From positions 1-49,928 of the forward strand of contig JANNOI010000033.1 in assembly GCA_031398975.1 (NCBI GenBank): a stretch of DNA of 49,928 nucleotides, in the 5' to 3' direction. The notes beneath the pieces are model-generated. The model was not told the origin of the DNA. It saw nothing but the letters and a program-made list of their open reading frames with translations, and made no database searches. This document shows, piece after piece, positions 25,512-33,515 of the stretch. How positions within the stretch are numbered: position 1 is the first letter of the stretch; every line of letters starts with the position of its first letter. The DNA is from JAKFWI01 sp031398975 (GTDB taxonomy: Bacteria; Pseudomonadota; Alphaproteobacteria; Caulobacterales; Aquidulcibacteraceae). The translations under genes and the position numbers were made by a program.

Positions 25512-26957
25512 AAAGCCGCCGTCTTCCGCGAACGCCGAAAGCGGGGTGGGCGCGCCGGTATTGGCGATCAGGGCCTGGCGGCGGAAGAAGCGCGTGAGGC
25601 CTTCAGCGCCCATGCGGGAGGGGCCGAGGCCGGAGGCCTTGAAGCTGTGCTTGGCGGCTTCCTGGAAGCTCACGGTGAGGGCGGCGTCGTTCAGGCTGAT
25701 CGCGCCCGCCTCGATCCTGGCGCCGAGGGCTGCGGCCTCCTCGAGGGCGCCGGCGAACACGGCGGCCGAGAGGCCATATTCGCCGAAATTGGCCAGTGCG
25801 GCCGCCTCCTCCGGCGTATCATAGGCCATCACGGGCAGGATCGGGCCGAACGTCTCCTCCTGCATCACGGCCATGGCGTGGGTGACGTCGGCGAGCACGG
25901 TGGGCGCAAGCCAGAGGCCCCCGCCATGATGCTCGATCACCCCGCCCGTAAGCACGCGCGCGCCCTTGGCGCGGGCGTCCTCGATCTGGACGGCGAGCCG
26001 GTCGGCCTGGGGGCCCCAGATCAGCGGGCCGATCTCGCCGTGGCTTATGTCGGGCCAGTTGAAGCGCACCTGGCGCGCGCGCGCGACGAGCCGATCGAGG
26101 AACGCGTCGTGCACGACGCGCTGCACATAGATGCGCTCGATCGATTGGCAGGCCTGCCCGGTCGCCGCCACGCCCCCGCGCAAAGCGGCGTCGGCGGCGC
26201 GGTCAAGGTCTGCGGTCGCGGTGATGACCAGAGGGTCCTTGCCGCCCAGCTCCAGAAACGCCGGGATCAGGCGTTGCGCGGCGCGCCCCGCCACGCGCCG
26301 ACCGGTTGCCACCGAGCCGGTAAAACACACACAATCGACGACATCGATCAGCGCCTCGCCCGTCTCCGCACCACCCGGCGCGATCTGCAACAGCGCCTCA
26401 AGGCCCCCCGCGCGCACCGCCTCGCCCAGCGGCCCGGCGAAGCGCGGCGTCACCTCCGAGGGCTTGACCAGCACGGCCGCCCCCGCGAGCAGCGCGGGAA
26501 TGGCGTCGATCAGGCTAAGCAGCAGCGGGAAATTCCACGGGCTGATCACGCCCACGAGCGGATAAGGCCGCCACAGCGCGCCATGGCGCAGCTGCGCCAT
26601 CGTCCGTCCCGCGATCCATTCCTGAGGCGCAAAAACCGGGGACGCCCGCGCGATCGCGCACCAGGCCTCGATCGCGGCGACCACCCCCGCCACCTCCCGC
26701 TGCGCGATCCGCCGGCGGCCCGTATCCGCTTCGAGCGCGCCGGCGATGGCTGCGCGATGGTCCTCAATCGCCTCGCTCAGTTTCCCCAGCGCCGCGATGC
26801 GGCCCTCCAAGGGGAGCGCGCCCCAGCCGGCCTGCGCCGCCCGGGCGCGCATTGCGGCGGCGGCGGTCTCGCTCCCGCTGGGCGGGGTGAAGGTGAAATC
26901 GATCTGCCCGGTGCGTGGATTGCGGGCGGAAAAGGTCTTGGGGCCATCGCCCGGCAT
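25509..26957 (-). CDS. NAD(P)-dependent aldehyde dehydrogenase
   Basis: A 482-residue enzyme of the ALDH superfamily, oxidising an aldehyde to an acid. The catalytic residues are visible: Asn142 (SPWNFP), the cofactor turn GSVATG at 214-219, Glu236 (LELGGKDP) and nucleophile Cys270 (GQACQSIERI). VMQEETFGPILPVM in the C-terminal third is typical. The SIERIY segment and tail resemble coniferyl- and related aromatic- or aliphatic-aldehyde dehydrogenases, but the substrate is uncertain. It is divergent from a TonB receptor across 107 bases. Its TAG stop comes from the palindromic element. Confidence 0.92.
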   Translation of the reverse strand: MPGDGPKTFSARNPRTGQIDFTFTPPSGSETAAAAMRARAAQAGWGALPLEGRIAALGKLSEAIEDHRAAIAGALEADTGRRRIAQREVAGVVAAIEAWCAIARASPVFAPQEWIAGRTMAQLRHGALWRPYPLVGVISPWNFPLLLSLIDAIPALLAGAAVLVKPSEVTPRFAGPLGEAVRAGGLEALLQIAPGGAETGEALIDVVDCVCFTGSVATGRRVAGRAAQRLIPAFLELGGKDPLVITATADLDRAADAALRGGVAATGQACQSIERIYVQRVVHDAFLDRLVARARQVRFNWPDISHGEIGPLIWGPQADRLAVQIEDARAKGARVLTGGVIEHHGGGLWLAPTVLADVTHAMAVMQEETFGPILPVMAYDTPEEAAALANFGEYGLSAAVFAGALEEAAALGARIEAGAISLNDAALTVSFQEAAKHSFKASGLGPSRMGAEGLTRFFRRQALIANTGAPTPLSAFAEDGGF

Positions 26958-27006
26958 AAGGTCTCCGCAGATCTCGCAGCGAAGGCCGTTTCAGCCGTGC
27001 GCCGTC

Positions 27007-27041
27007 TTGACGTTCTCTATCAGATGGAATGGTATATCCAT
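27007..27041 (+). promoter_or_regulatory. Promoter and small inverted repeat before TonB receptor
   Basis: A TTGACG box at 27007-27012 is followed after 17 bases by TGGTAT at 27030-27035, a fair sigma-70 promoter. The inverted repeat ATGG-TATAT-CCAT at 27029-27041 overlaps the -10 region, a position suited to a repressor. This stretch is notably A/T-rich for the window. The receptor ATG at 27065 has AGGGGG just upstream. Confidence 0.45.
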
Positions 27042-27064
27042 ATATCTTTTAGGGGGATACGCGG

Positions 27065-29365
27065 ATGACCTCAGGTCGCATTCGGCGAAAACGCGTCCTG
27101 CTGGCGGGCGCGTCGGGGCTCGCGGCGCTGCTGGCCTTCCCCGCCTTGGCCCAGACGCAGGAGGCCGCCGGCGAAGAGATCGTCATCACCGCCAGGAAGC
27201 GCGCCGAACAGATCCAACAGGCGCCCGTTACCGTCAGCGCCTATAGCGAGGCCGAGATCAAAAGCGCCAAGATCGAAAACCTGGCGGACATCGCCCAGCG
27301 TACACCCGGCCTCAACTTCACGCCCCTGTTCGGGGCGCAAAACCAATTGCCCATCATCCGAGGCGCGGCCCAGACATTCGGGGCGCTGAACGTGGGCGTG
27401 TTCCTGGACGGGGTGTACCTGACAGGCAAGGGCGCGGTGGATCTCGAACTCAACGATCTGGAGCGCGTGGAGGTCGTCAAGGGTCCGCAATCGGCGCTCT
27501 ATGGCCGCAACACCTTCTCCGGCGCGATCAATTACGTCACCAAAGCGCCAAGCCGGACGTTCGAGGCCTCCGCCGAAGCCACTGTCGGCGAGAACGGCCT
27601 GCGCAAGGCGATCGCCAGCATGAGCGGCCCCCTGTCTGACACGCTCGCGCTGCGCGTGGGCGCCTATGGCAAGGAGTTCGACGGCTTCTATACCAGCGTG
27701 ATCGACGGCGGGCAGGTGGATTTCCAGCGCGTCTACGGCGCGATCCTCACCCTGGAAGCTCAGCCTACCGATCAATTCACCGCCACCGTGCGGCTCTCGG
27801 CGTCAGACGAGGATTCCGGCCAGCCGCCCTCGAACGTCATCCGCACCAATTCCACCCCCACGACCGTCGCCGCCGGCCAGACCCGCAACCGGCTTTATGT
27901 CGGCGAGGTTCCCGCCATCGCCGAGGACGGCGTGCTGGTGAACACCAAAACCACCGGCCTGGAGCCCAGCCCCTACGGCCAGCGCAACCAGATCTTCCGC
28001 TTCAACCTGACGCTCGAAAACGAGTTCGACGCCTTCACCGCAACCTCGATCACCGCCTATTCCGCCCGCGACACCGAATACACGCTCGACGGAGACAACA
28101 CGATCTGCGACCGCGCCGGAGGCTGCCCCGATTTCGGCGTGGCGCTGGCGGAGGGGCGGAGCAATTTCTCGGTCTCGTCCGAAGACCAGACGTTCCGCGA
28201 TTTCAGCCAGGAAGTGCGCATCCAATCGCCCGCCAACGCGCGTCTGCAATGGCTGGCCGGGCTTTATTTCTTCGACAGCGATTCCGAGGCGCTGGCCCGC
28301 AGCTACACGCTCACCACCGCCAGCCGCGCGAGCTACGCCTTCGCCTTCAGCCTGATCGAGACCGAGAGCTTCGCGCAATTCGCCTCTCTGGGCTACGACA
28401 TCACCGACAAACTCACCGCCACGGTCGAGGTTCGCCACGAGCACGAGCAACAAGCCTATGTGCAGCGGCCGACCAATGCGGGCACGGCCTTCGTCTATAG
28501 CGGTCCCTCGACGAACGTGTTCGACCTGAGTCAGAGTTTTGACTTCGTGACCCCGCGCGCGACCATCGATTATCAGCTGACGCCGGACACGCTCGTGTTC
28601 GCCACGGTGGGCAAGGGCGTGAAGGCGGGCGGCTTCAACACGGCCTCCAACATTACACCCGAACAGCGCACCTATGACGAGGAGGAAAGCCTCAATTACG
28701 AGATCGGCGCCAAGAACGACCTGTTCGACCGCCGCCTGCGCGCCAATGTCGCGCTCTACTACACCGATTGGCAGAACCAGCAGGTCGCCTGCCAGAACCC
28801 GGGGACCGGGGGCAGCACCAACCGCACTTACACGTGCAATGTCGGGGAGGCCAGCGTCTGGGGGGTGGAGCTTGACGGCGTCTGGCGGATCACCGAGGCC
28901 TTCGAGGTCAGCGGCAATTACGCCTACACCCGTGCGCGCTATCAGGAATTCGTGGACGATTCCCTCGCCGCGGTGCTGAGTGCGGCCGGCCTCCCCGCTT
29001 ATGACTTTGACGGGCGCTCCCTGCCGTACGTGCCCGAGCACAAGGTCTCGCTGAGCCCGCGCTACACGCTCGACCTCGCCGGCGATACCGAACTCGAATT
29101 CCGCCTCGACGCGGCGTACCAGACCAAGACCTATGTCCGTGCGGACAATCTGCAGAGTTTCGGCGAAAAGACGGTGGTGGATGTGCGCGCCACCTATAGC
29201 GCCCCGCGCTGGTGGGTGCAGGCCTTCGTGGACAACGCGTTCGACGACGACACCCCCGTCGCGGCAGTGCGCTTCTTCGACAGCACCAATTATTCCGTCG
29301 CCGCCCCGCTCGTAACCGGCGCCGACCGGCGGCTCGCCGGCGCGACGCTCGGAGTGCGTTTCTAA
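27065..29365 (+). CDS. TonB-dependent outer-membrane receptor
   Basis: A 766-residue receptor. The signal peptide ends at about residue 30 (FPALAQ), and a TonB-box-like region EEIVITARKR lies near 36-45. The plug domain (about 50-160) has VFLDGVYL and the LERVEVVKGPQSALYGRNTF motif. A 22-strand barrel follows, ending in LGVRF with terminal Phe. It belongs to the broad fecA/cirA-like group common in Caulobacterales and Sphingomonadales, which imports siderophores, vitamins, sugars or aromatic breakdown products. The substrate is not evident. Divergent from the aldehyde dehydrogenase gene; a small unknown gene converges on it with a 13-base gap. Confidence 0.93.
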   Translation: MTSGRIRRKRVLLAGASGLAALLAFPALAQTQEAAGEEIVITARKRAEQIQQAPVTVSAYSEAEIKSAKIENLADIAQRTPGLNFTPLFGAQNQLPIIRGAAQTFGALNVGVFLDGVYLTGKGAVDLELNDLERVEVVKGPQSALYGRNTFSGAINYVTKAPSRTFEASAEATVGENGLRKAIASMSGPLSDTLALRVGAYGKEFDGFYTSVIDGGQVDFQRVYGAILTLEAQPTDQFTATVRLSASDEDSGQPPSNVIRTNSTPTTVAAGQTRNRLYVGEVPAIAEDGVLVNTKTTGLEPSPYGQRNQIFRFNLTLENEFDAFTATSITAYSARDTEYTLDGDNTICDRAGGCPDFGVALAEGRSNFSVSSEDQTFRDFSQEVRIQSPANARLQWLAGLYFFDSDSEALARSYTLTTASRASYAFAFSLIETESFAQFASLGYDITDKLTATVEVRHEHEQQAYVQRPTNAGTAFVYSGPSTNVFDLSQSFDFVTPRATIDYQLTPDTLVFATVGKGVKAGGFNTASNITPEQRTYDEEESLNYEIGAKNDLFDRRLRANVALYYTDWQNQQVACQNPGTGGSTNRTYTCNVGEASVWGVELDGVWRITEAFEVSGNYAYTRARYQEFVDDSLAAVLSAAGLPAYDFDGRSLPYVPEHKVSLSPRYTLDLAGDTELEFRLDAAYQTKTYVRADNLQSFGEKTVVDVRATYSAPRWWVQAFVDNAFDDDTPVAAVRFFDSTNYSVAAPLVTGADRRLAGATLGVRF

Positions 29366-29378
29366 GTCTGGAGGGTGG

Positions 29379-29825
29379 TCAGCGCAGCCGGGTTTCCCGG
29401 ATGCACGTGCGCTTGACCAGAATGTCGTTCTCGAACCAGTGCCAGGTGCGCCCGCGATGGCGGCCGTCCTCGCTGAGTTGGATCATCTCGTAGAGATAGG
29501 CGGCGGGCGTGTCTTTGCGGCTCCAAGTCAGCATCACGGTGCGCGCATCGACCTCCCAGGCGCGCCCGACGATGCGTTCGGTGTCCCACCAGATCGCCTT
29601 GTCGCGATAGGCGGCCGGGAAGTGGATCTCCTCGCGCCGCCCGTCCGCCCAGAGATAGGTGTTGATCTGGTAATAGGCGTGAGGCCCCTCGGCCGGGAAC
29701 AGGCATTGCAGGTGCGAGCGGTGGCGGTCGATCTCGCGATTATCGGCGTCAACGTGGATATAGACGCCCTCCCACTCCCCCTCATGGCGGGCAAGGACGG
29801 GCATGTCGGTGCGGATGGCGGTCAT
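29379..29825 (-). CDS. Conserved protein of unknown function, beta-rich
   Basis: A 148-residue protein. The start at 29825 is preferred because AGGAG precedes the ATG and the upstream continuation is low in conserved character. The sequence opens with MPVLARHEGEWEGVYIHVDA and alternates strands and Tyr/Trp/Arg-rich segments (HYQINTYLWADGRREEI-like pattern, IWWDTERIVGRAWEVD, RGRTWHWFENDILVKRT). This pattern suggests a small calycin or lipocalin-like barrel that might bind a small molecule. It is not recognised with certainty, and no signal peptide is seen. It converges on the TonB receptor. Confidence 0.65.
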   Translation of the reverse strand: MTAIRTDMPVLARHEGEWEGVYIHVDADNREIDRHRSHLQCLFPAEGPHAYYQINTYLWADGRREEIHFPAAYRDKAIWWDTERIVGRAWEVDARTVMLTWSRKDTPAAYLYEMIQLSEDGRHRGRTWHWFENDILVKRTCIRETRLR

Positions 29826-29980
29826 CAAGGCTCCTGCGCGCAGGCGATAGGGTTCGGTCGCCCACGCTAAGGTTATATCCTTTCCACGTCGAGACGCCCC
29901 GCGCGGGTCCAAGGACCACGCCGGGCCTAGACGCCCCCCGCCCTCTTGTGGCAACCAAGCCGTAGTGCGCGCTGCACGCC

Positions 29981-30065
29981 GCGGGTGTGGTGGAATTGGT
30001 AGACGCGCCGGACTCAAAATCCGGTTCCGAAAGGAGTGTCGGTTCGACCCCGACCACCCGCACCA
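29981..30065 (+). tRNA. tRNA-Leu (anticodon CAA)
   Basis: An 85-base tRNA with long variable arm. The acceptor GCGGGTG pairs with CACCCGC, followed by A and encoded CCA. The D arm contains GGAATTGGTAGAC. The anticodon stem CCGGA/TCCGG encloses CTCAAAA, so the anticodon is CAA (reads UUG). The T arm holds GGTTCGACCCC. The variable arm is the class II type typical of leucine tRNAs. Confidence 0.95.
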
Positions 30066-30392
30066 GTCCCGGCGAAAACGGACCCCTGGCGCGCGCGCCC
30101 CAGCGCCGCGCGCCCCACGGTCCCCAGGCGCGGCGTCGGCGGCGCGCGACGGCGTTAGCGAACCAGATGACGCGTTGCGGCGTTCTGGCTATGCACTGTG
30201 CGGGGCTAACGCGCCTCCGGCCGATCGCGGCCTGTTGCATGAAGGAACGCCCACCTGCCGACCGCGCCGCCCCACGAAACCACGGACGCGGGATTTCTAG
30301 CGAGCGGGGGCGACGCGGCGGCCCGCATTCGCGCGCGCGACTGGGCCGCCACCCCGCTCGGGCCGGTATCCGGCTGGCCCGAGGCCCTTAAG

Positions 30393-33300
30393 GTGACGCT
30401 CGCCACCCTGCTTGGTTCCCCCCAGCCCATGTACCTGGCGTGGGGCCCTCAGCTCCTGTCCTTCTTCAACGACGCCTACGCGCCGATTCTGGCTGACCGC
30501 CTGGACGGCGCGATGGGCCGCCCGTTCGCGGAGCTTTGGGCCGAGATCTGGGGCGAGATCAATCCGATCGTGGACAAGGCGCTGGCCGGGGAAGGCTCGA
30601 GGTTTGAGAACATGCGGCTGCGCATGACCCGCAAGGGACAGACCGAGGAGACATGGTGGACCTTCTCCTCTTCCCCGGTGCGGGACGCGTCCGGCGCCCT
30701 CTGCGGCATGCTCGCGGTGGTCAACGAAACCACCGCGCAAGTCTTGGCGGCGCGCAGAGCGGGGAGCGAGCGCCAGCGTCTGTCGCGGATGTTCGAGCAG
30801 GCGCCGACCTTCATGACCCTGCTGGAGGGGCCCGAGCATCGCTTCGTGCTGACCAATCCGCGCTTCCAAAGCCTGCTCGGCGAGCGGGCGGTGATCGGAA
30901 AGACGGTGGCGGAAGCGATGCCGGAGGCGGCCGCGCAGGGCTATGTGAAGCTGCTTGACGAGGTGTTCCGCACCGGCGCGCCGTTCCGGTCCTCGCGCGC
31001 CAAATTCGTGGCCGAGCCGGAACCCGGCAAGCCCGAAAGCGATCGCTATTTCGACATGGTGTACCAGCCCCTCACCGACGAGGACGGGGCCGTCACCGGC
31101 GTTTTCGCGCAAGGGGTCGACGTCACCGAAACCTATTTGGCCGAACAATCCCTGCGCGAGAGCGAGGCGTTCACCCGGCGCGTGCTGGAGAGCTCGCGCG
31201 ATTGCATCAAGGTGCTGAGCCTCGAGGGCAGGCTCGAATTCATGAGCGCCGGCGGCATGGGGGTGATGGAGGTCGATGATTTCGCCGCGGTCGCGGGGGC
31301 CTATTGGCCCGATTTCTGGCACGGCGATGAATATGGCGCGGCGGTAAGCGCGATCGCGCACGCGCGGCGCGGCGAGACCGGCCGGTTCCAGGGCTATGCG
31401 CCGACCTTCAAGGGCGCGCTGCGCTTCTGGGACGTGGCGGTGACCCCGATCGCCGACGAGGCGGGCCGCCCCGAAAAGCTCCTGGCCATCTCGCGCGACA
31501 TCACCGACCAGCACCGCACCGCCGCCGCCCTGGTGGACCGCGAAGCCCGGCTCAGCCTCGTGATCCAGGGGGCCAAGGACCACGCCATCATCAGCACCGA
31601 TCCGTCCGGGATCATCACCAGCTGGTCCCCCGGCGCATCCTCGATTTTCGGCTGGACCGCAGAGGCCGCGATCGGCCAGCCGATCGCCCTGATCTACGCG
31701 CCCGAGGACCGCGCCGCCGGCCTCGATCGCCAGGAGCTCGTCAACGCCGCGCGCGCAGGCTCCGCGAGCGACGAACGCTGGCACGTGACACGCAGCGGCG
31801 GCCAGGTGTTCATGAACGGCTCCGTCTACCCCCTCCCGCCGGACGACCAGGGACGCCCGCAGGGCTTCCTCAAGATCGCCCGCGACGAGACGCTGCGCCG
31901 GCGCCAGGACGAGGCGCTGCGCCGCCTGAACGAAACGCTGGAGCAGCAGGTCAGCGCGCGCACCGCCGAGCGCAACCTCCTCGCCACCATCGTGGAAACC
32001 ACCGACGCCTTCATCCTCGCGGCGGATTTCGACCACAACATCCTTGCCCTCAACAAGGCCAGCGCCGACGAGTTCGAACGCGTCTACGGCGTGCGCCCGA
32101 AAGTGGGCGACAACCTGCTCGCGCTATTGGCCGACCAGCCCGAACACCAGCAGGAGGTCCGCGCCGCCTGGAGCCGCGCGCTGGCGGGAGAGGAATTCAC
32201 CTTCATCGAGCAATTCGGCAGGCTCGACCGGCCGTCTTACGAGATCAAGTTCAGCACGCTGCGCGACGCGAGCGGAAAGGCGATCGGCGCCTATCAGTAC
32301 GTCTATGACGTCACCGAACGGCTGCGTGCGGAGGCGCGGTACGCCGAGGCCGAGGAGCAATTGCGCCAATCCCAGAAGCTCGAGGCGGTGGGCCAGCTCA
32401 CCGGCGGGGTGGCGCACGATTTCAACAATCTGCTCACCGTCATCCGCGGATCGATCGACCTCCTGCGACGGCCGGACCTGTCGGAAGCCAAACGAGACCG
32501 CTACCTGGACGCCATCTCCTCCACCGCCGATCGCGCCACCAAACTGACCAGCCAATTGTTGGCCTTCGCGCGCCGCCAGACTTTGAAACCGGAGCGTTTC
32601 GAGGTCGGCCGCAGCGTGATCTCCATCGCCGACATGATCCGCACGCTCGCCGGCTCGCGCATCGAGGTGGAGATCCGCACGCCCGAGACGCCCTGCTTCG
32701 TCAACGCCGATCCCAACCAGTTCGACACCTCGCTGATCAACATGGCCGTCAACGCCCGCGACGCGATGAACGGCCAGGGGCGCCTCGTGATCGCGGTGGC
32801 GCTGGCGCAGCGCGTGCCCCCGATCCGCTCGCACCCGGCGATCGAGGGCCCCTTCGTCACCGTCTCCCTGACCGATTCCGGTTCCGGGATCGATCCCGCG
32901 CAACTTGATCAGATCTTCGAGCCCTTCTTCACCACCAAGCCGATCGGCGAGGGCACGGGGCTTGGTTTGTCCCAGGTGATCGGGTTCGCGAAGCAATCGG
33001 GGGGCGAGGTGCAGGTGGAGAGCGTGCTGGGCCACGGCGCCACGTTCACGCTCTATCTGCCCCGCGTGGAGCCCAAGGCCGCCCACGACGAGGACGCCCA
33101 GTCCGGGCTTTCCTTCGCCAATGGCAACGGCGCCTGCGTGCTGGTTGTGGAGGACAACGCCGCCGTGCGCACCTTCGCAAACCAGACTCTGGAAGATCTT
33201 GGCTACGCGACGGTGCTGGCCGCCAATGGCGAAGAGGCGCTGGCGGAACTGGCGGCAGATGCGAGCCGGTTCGACGTCGTGTTCTCCGACGTGGTGATGC

Positions 33301-33509
33301 CCGGCATGAGCGGCATCGATCTGGGCCAGCGCATCCGCGAGACGCACCCCGCCATCCCCATCGTGTTGACCAGCGGCTACAGCCACGTGCTGGCGCAGAA
33401 GGGCACGTTCGGCTTCGAACTGCTCCACAAGCCCTACTCAATCGAGCAATTGTCTGCGGCCCTGACGCGCGCCATCACCTTCGCCGGCGCCCGCCGCAGC
33501 AGCGCCTGA
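30393..33509 (+). CDS. PAS-domain hybrid sensor histidine kinase
   Basis: A protein of at least 1038 residues with no membrane helix. About four PAS-like sensor segments occupy residues 1-660. The kinase core follows: H-box GGVAHDFNNLLTVI (about residue 673), N-box NMAVNARDAM, G1 DSGSGIDP, F-box FEPFFTTK and G2 GEGTGLGLS. The C-terminal receiver domain has phosphoacceptor Asp in DVVFSDVVMPGMSG. The first usual start codon is GTG 30393, but the same frame stays open back to 30243 and encodes the family-typical DWAATPLGPVSGWPEALK, so the true start is upstream (perhaps CTG 30255, or ATG 30239 with a one-base frameshift). It is cytoplasmic; the signal is unknown. Confidence 0.88.
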   Translation: MTLATLLGSPQPMYLAWGPQLLSFFNDAYAPILADRLDGAMGRPFAELWAEIWGEINPIVDKALAGEGSRFENMRLRMTRKGQTEETWWTFSSSPVRDASGALCGMLAVVNETTAQVLAARRAGSERQRLSRMFEQAPTFMTLLEGPEHRFVLTNPRFQSLLGERAVIGKTVAEAMPEAAAQGYVKLLDEVFRTGAPFRSSRAKFVAEPEPGKPESDRYFDMVYQPLTDEDGAVTGVFAQGVDVTETYLAEQSLRESEAFTRRVLESSRDCIKVLSLEGRLEFMSAGGMGVMEVDDFAAVAGAYWPDFWHGDEYGAAVSAIAHARRGETGRFQGYAPTFKGALRFWDVAVTPIADEAGRPEKLLAISRDITDQHRTAAALVDREARLSLVIQGAKDHAIISTDPSGIITSWSPGASSIFGWTAEAAIGQPIALIYAPEDRAAGLDRQELVNAARAGSASDERWHVTRSGGQVFMNGSVYPLPPDDQGRPQGFLKIARDETLRRRQDEALRRLNETLEQQVSARTAERNLLATIVETTDAFILAADFDHNILALNKASADEFERVYGVRPKVGDNLLALLADQPEHQQEVRAAWSRALAGEEFTFIEQFGRLDRPSYEIKFSTLRDASGKAIGAYQYVYDVTERLRAEARYAEAEEQLRQSQKLEAVGQLTGGVAHDFNNLLTVIRGSIDLLRRPDLSEAKRDRYLDAISSTADRATKLTSQLLAFARRQTLKPERFEVGRSVISIADMIRTLAGSRIEVEIRTPETPCFVNADPNQFDTSLINMAVNARDAMNGQGRLVIAVALAQRVPPIRSHPAIEGPFVTVSLTDSGSGIDPAQLDQIFEPFFTTKPIGEGTGLGLSQVIGFAKQSGGEVQVESVLGHGATFTLYLPRVEPKAAHDEDAQSGLSFANGNGACVLVVEDNAAVRTFANQTLEDLGYATVLAANGEEALAELAADASRFDVVFSDVVMPGMSGIDLGQRIRETHPAIPIVLTSGYSHVLAQKGTFGFELLHKPYSIEQLSAALTRAITFAGARRSSA

Positions 33510-33515
33510 GCCCGC

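Noticed and set aside
29782..30240. Minus-strand frame of about 150 codons across the tRNA-Leu gene
   Set aside because: It includes VVGVEPTLLSEPDFESGAST, the well-known false translation of an antisense tRNA-Leu, and has no ribosome-binding site or conserved body.
30239..30391. Small plus-strand gene starting at ATG 30239 after the tRNA
   Set aside because: The peptide is Arg/Pro-rich without conserved features. The neighbouring frame encodes the conserved start of the kinase, so this ATG is at most a displaced kinase start.
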